Origin: Polycladidibacter hongkongensis
GTDB lineage: Bacteria; Pseudomonadota; Alphaproteobacteria; Rhizobiales; Stappiaceae
Reading direction: 5' to 3'
Assembly (NCBI RefSeq): GCF_001561995.1
Contig: NZ_LLWC01000038.1
Location: forward strand, 1-52,581
Length of the DNA: 52,581 nt
The notes beneath the pieces were generated by a model. It was not told where the DNA came from and searched no databases. It saw nothing but the letters and a program-made list of their open reading frames with translations. Below, piece after piece: positions 50,008 to 52,581 of the stretch; position 1 is the first letter of the stretch; each line of letters starts with the position of its first letter. The position numbers were made by a program, and so were the translations under genes.

Positions 50008-51216
50008 ATGCAAATACAACTTCGAACAAATTGGTTCAAGGTGCTGCTTGTGTGGGTCGCTGGAGTGGGCGCGGCCATGCAATACGCAAAAATCTCCGTT
50101 TCATTCCCACATCTTGCAGAAACATATAGCAGCTACGGTACAACGGTTAGCTTCCTAATTTCGATTGTTGGGCTTGGTGGCGTGGTTTTCGGAGCGGCGG
50201 CAAGCCATTTCGCCACAAAGCACGGCCTAAAGAGAGCGCTCATATCTGCGTTATTCTTTGGAGCGGTATTGTCAGTAGCACAGTCCTTTCTGCCGTCTTT
50301 TTTGCCGATGCTCGCACTTAGAATTGCCGAAGGAATGTCACACCTATTAATTATTGTATCGGCACCAACAATTATTGCCAGCTTGTGTGAAGAAAGACAT
50401 CGCTCAATTGCAATGGCCTTATGGGGAACATTCTTTGGAATAGGATTTGCAATAGCCGGTGCAGTAAGTTCGCCTGTTATCGACATGGGCGGCGTACCAA
50501 TGCTGCTAACACTACACGCGCTGTGGCTAGTCATTATCGCGGTTCTGTGTCAGGCTTTACTGCCGCTTTCCAAAGGCGCCGAGCATGAGGAAAAACGTGT
50601 TTCATGGGCGAACTTTCATCGAGAGATATACGCAGACTATCGCAACTTGCTGCCAGCGTTTAGTTTCTTTTGTCATACATCGCTATATGTAGCGTTGTTA
50701 ACATTCTTGCCAAGCTTTGTTTCAAAGGACACCGCTCTTCTGATGGCCGCTGCCTTGCCAGTTGTCACCATACTCGCGACAATATCTGCTGGTGTATTAT
50801 GCCAATGGTTGTCACCAATCAGCTTGACGCTCCTTGCATTTTTAACCATGTGTGTTGGTGCAATCTCAATAATTTTTGCGCCACACGCTTTGCTGGCTTC
50901 GCTAATCTACGTGATTATGTTTGCATCGGGAATGATCCAAGGGACATGTTTTATAATGGTCCCGTTTTTAACCAGAAAACCGGAGGATCAGGCTAGGACG
51001 AACGGCGCTATGGCACAGCTTGGCAATCTCGGCGCAACGATTGGAGCGCCAGTGTTTGCGTTTTCACTTGCTAGTTTTGGGAAAACTGGAGTAGGCGCGT
51101 TGGCTGCATCTATATGTTGCTGTGGAGCTGGTTTGCTGGTTATTGCACTAATGCGGTGGAAAAGCCGTGAGGATGATAGCCCCCAATACTCTACTCGTCA
51201 GCGCGTGACTTATTAA
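50008..51216 (+). CDS. MFS transporter
   Basis: I use ATG 50008, preceded by GGGTGGG, instead of 22 codons upstream; the product is 402 residues. About 12 hydrophobic segments are present, with a cytoplasmic loop between 6 and 7 (LPLSKGAEHEEKRVSWANF) and an Arg/Lys-rich loop after segment 2 (HFATKHGLKRAL). It resembles the CynX/NimT-type major facilitator proteins. The solute is unknown. It has its own upstream gap and no obvious partner. Confidence 0.9.
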   Translation: MQIQLRTNWFKVLLVWVAGVGAAMQYAKISVSFPHLAETYSSYGTTVSFLISIVGLGGVVFGAAASHFATKHGLKRALISALFFGAVLSVAQSFLPSFLPMLALRIAEGMSHLLIIVSAPTIIASLCEERHRSIAMALWGTFFGIGFAIAGAVSSPVIDMGGVPMLLTLHALWLVIIAVLCQALLPLSKGAEHEEKRVSWANFHREIYADYRNLLPAFSFFCHTSLYVALLTFLPSFVSKDTALLMAAALPVVTILATISAGVLCQWLSPISLTLLAFLTMCVGAISIIFAPHALLASLIYVIMFASGMIQGTCFIMVPFLTRKPEDQARTNGAMAQLGNLGATIGAPVFAFSLASFGKTGVGALAASICCCGAGLLVIALMRWKSREDDSPQYSTRQRVTY

Positions 51217-51306
51217 AGATCTGGTGTCGTTCAAGACACCGGTTGATGTGTAGCGCGGTTAAATTGGAGTTGAACAAAAAACACTCTGCAAAATCAGGAG
51301 GCTGAC

Positions 51307-52269
51307 ATGACTGCTGCAATTCATATCTCTGGCCAAAGGTTCCATTCTCATATTGGCTCCAATGAAATTCGCGATATTCGTCAGTCAACTGATCGTGAGC
51401 ATATTGGTAACGCAGCCACGCGCCTGTGGGATCGAATTACTGATTGGTTTTGTGGAACGCACAAAGTTGAGGCTAAAAAGCTAATCTTTGATATGTGCAC
51501 GCACAAAACAACAGAGACACGCAAAGAAGCGGCGTTTGTCAAATTGCAAGAACTGGTTTCACCTGGGTTTCAGAGGAATTTTGTAGAGCGCGAAGATCAA
51601 TTGCACAGATCGTTGGCGATATACGATGGTCAAACCAAGCTTTATGAAATGCGGCAGGATGTAAACTATGTTTCATTAAGTTGCTCAAACTTGGGTAATG
51701 GGGCGATAGAAAACACGAGTGACCACGAAGAGAGTACATTGGACTCGATGATTAGAGCCGCCGTGAAAGAGCTTGCTGTTCGTGGCCGAAACCTTGCAAC
51801 GGAGCAATTTCAAAAGGATTTCGAACGTCGCGCCGAACTCACATATCAACTTGACGATAGCCCCGTGACAGACATAGGTTCCTACTTTGAAGCTGCTATC
51901 TCTGATGAACAAAGGACAGTTGTTTTTGCTCTTTGTAATCAGAGTATTTTCCCAGTCGTAACAGGGCCAATTGCTTGTGCTACAGATTTAAAGGAGCTGA
52001 ACTACAAGGTTTATCCTAATGCTGATGGCAAGGGAAATATGGAAGTCGAGATCTACTATGAGCACGACTTAGCTTTTGAGTTTGAACGTGAACGCTTCAC
52101 TGACCAGACTATGGGCGATCCTGAAGAGCGTTTCCATATTCTTTTGGAGCAAACGAAAGCGATGCCTGAAGTTCAAAAAAAGTTCATTGGCTGTGAAGTG
52201 CATTTTACAGTGAGTGCGTCTGGTGAGTTTATGGAGGCGGGGGCAACGTGCCGGAGCAAAGCGGTGTAA
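51307..52269 (+). CDS. Candidate type III secretion effector with WEK-like N-terminal domain
   Basis: The 320-residue product has a very good AGGAGG site. Residues 41-48 read WDRITDWF, a close variant of the WEK(I/M)xxFF motif in the N-terminal translocation domain of Salmonella SspH1/SspH2/SlrP-type effectors. The following stretch (HKVEAKKLIFDMC, then KLQELVSPGFQ) also aligns by eye with the same domain in SlrP (HQVEAQNCIAYLC, then LRMLAFPAY). No leucine-rich repeats or E3 ligase domain follow. Residues about 130-320 are a charged alpha/beta region that I cannot name (RTVVFALCNQSIFPVVTG; EVHFTVSASGEFMEAG). No signal peptide. No chaperone or secretion genes are adjacent. An IS3-family element begins at or just after the stop and may have trimmed the end. 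Confidence 0.6.
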   Translation: MTAAIHISGQRFHSHIGSNEIRDIRQSTDREHIGNAATRLWDRITDWFCGTHKVEAKKLIFDMCTHKTTETRKEAAFVKLQELVSPGFQRNFVEREDQLHRSLAIYDGQTKLYEMRQDVNYVSLSCSNLGNGAIENTSDHEESTLDSMIRAAVKELAVRGRNLATEQFQKDFERRAELTYQLDDSPVTDIGSYFEAAISDEQRTVVFALCNQSIFPVVTGPIACATDLKELNYKVYPNADGKGNMEVEIYYEHDLAFEFERERFTDQTMGDPEERFHILLEQTKAMPEVQKKFIGCEVHFTVSASGEFMEAGATCRSKAV

Positions 52270-52581
52270 TTGTTGCGCTTAATACGGTAGTCTCCCTGTA
52301 TTTGATCGAGTTTGCAAGTAGAGATATTGTTGCCTCATATTGAGGACTGAATTTATGAAGAAATCTCGTTTCAGCGATGGGCAAATCATCGCAATTTTGA
52401 AGCAGGGGGAAAGCGGCATTCCGGTTGCGCAGCTTTGCCGCGAGCATGGCATGAGCGCGGCGAGTTTTTATAAGTGGCGTTCCAAGTATAGGGGCTTGGA
52501 TGCGCCGATGATCTCGCAGATGAAGTCTACCGAGGACGAACTTCGCCGTTTCAAGAAGATGTATGCCGAGCTGTCGCTGCA
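52270..52581 (+). mobile_element. IS3-family insertion sequence (partial, right edge cut)
   Basis: The stretch after the effector stop leads into an IS3-family orfA that runs off the window. The left terminal repeat could begin at TGTAATTGTTGCGC (52265), which would put the effector stop codon inside the element. The exact end cannot be fixed without the other end. Confidence 0.6.
52355..52581 (+). CDS. IS3-family transposase OrfA (partial)
   Basis: ATG at 52355 has a GAGG site 8-9 bases before it. The 75 visible residues are the IS3-type OrfA DNA-binding domain: RFSDGQIIAILKQGESGIPV, the helix-turn-helix QLCREHGMSAASFYKWRSKY, and the start of a leucine-zipper region (STEDELRRFKKMYAELSLQ). 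Best match by pattern is the IS407/IS51-like group. The rest of orfA and orfB lie beyond the window. Confidence 0.9.
   Translation, partial: MKKSRFSDGQIIAILKQGESGIPVAQLCREHGMSAASFYKWRSKYRGLDAPMISQMKSTEDELRRFKKMYAELSL

Overview
The window looks like part of a large plasmid or secondary replicon of a marine alphaproteobacterium. The repABC cassette, TRAP transporter, RTX/Hint proteins, IS6-family elements and overall coding style all fit; my best guess is Pseudovibrio or a close relative, as inference only. No rRNA, tRNA or CRISPR array was seen.

Layout. (1) 1-6829, minus strand: a very large RTX protein carrying an intein-like Hint domain (runs off the left edge), a second Hint protein split by a one-base frameshift, and three small tightly coupled ORFs of unknown function. 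(2) 7263-9632: two diverged 809-bp IS6-family elements in inverted orientation around a HigB/Gp49-type toxin-antitoxin pair, preceded by 10-bp-phased T-tracts. (3) 9726-11310: TetR regulator with a perfect palindromic operator and an exported protein. (4) 11876-20608: a 2397-residue type I-secreted RTX adhesin and a glycosyltransferase. (5) 20755-24660: plasmid replication and partition: a parS site, repA, repB, an antisense RNA and repC, which carries a cluster of dyads. (6) 24671-39149: a sugar-acid (hexuronate/aldonate type) catabolic locus: an 11-gene minus-strand operon with a TRAP transporter, a divergent GntR/FadR-type regulator, then kduI and an IclR regulator. (7) 39146-45348: an outer-membrane TPR/beta-barrel protein, an inner-membrane GT2 glycosyltransferase resembling E. 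coli NfrA/NfrB, and a DUF4434-type protein, apparently a glycan synthesis/export unit. (8) 45547-51216: a Qnr-like pentapeptide repeat protein, VOC protein, HpaR-like MarR regulator, nucleotide-sugar dehydrogenase, methyltransferase, a perfect 32-bp palindrome and an MFS transporter. (9) 51307-52581: a protein whose N-terminus resembles the translocation domain of Salmonella SspH/SlrP-type type III effectors, followed immediately by an IS3-family element cut by the window edge.

How it fits together. The replicon carries its own maintenance genes (repABC, toxin-antitoxin) and a cargo strongly biased to host or surface interaction (giant adhesin, RTX/Hint proteins, surface glycan machinery, putative type III effector) plus uptake and catabolism of sugar acids. 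The most promising poorly described items are the NfrA/NfrB-like operon with a DUF4434 partner and no c-di-GMP module, the Hint-domain cluster, the WEK-motif effector candidate and the alphaproteobacterial Qnr homologue.
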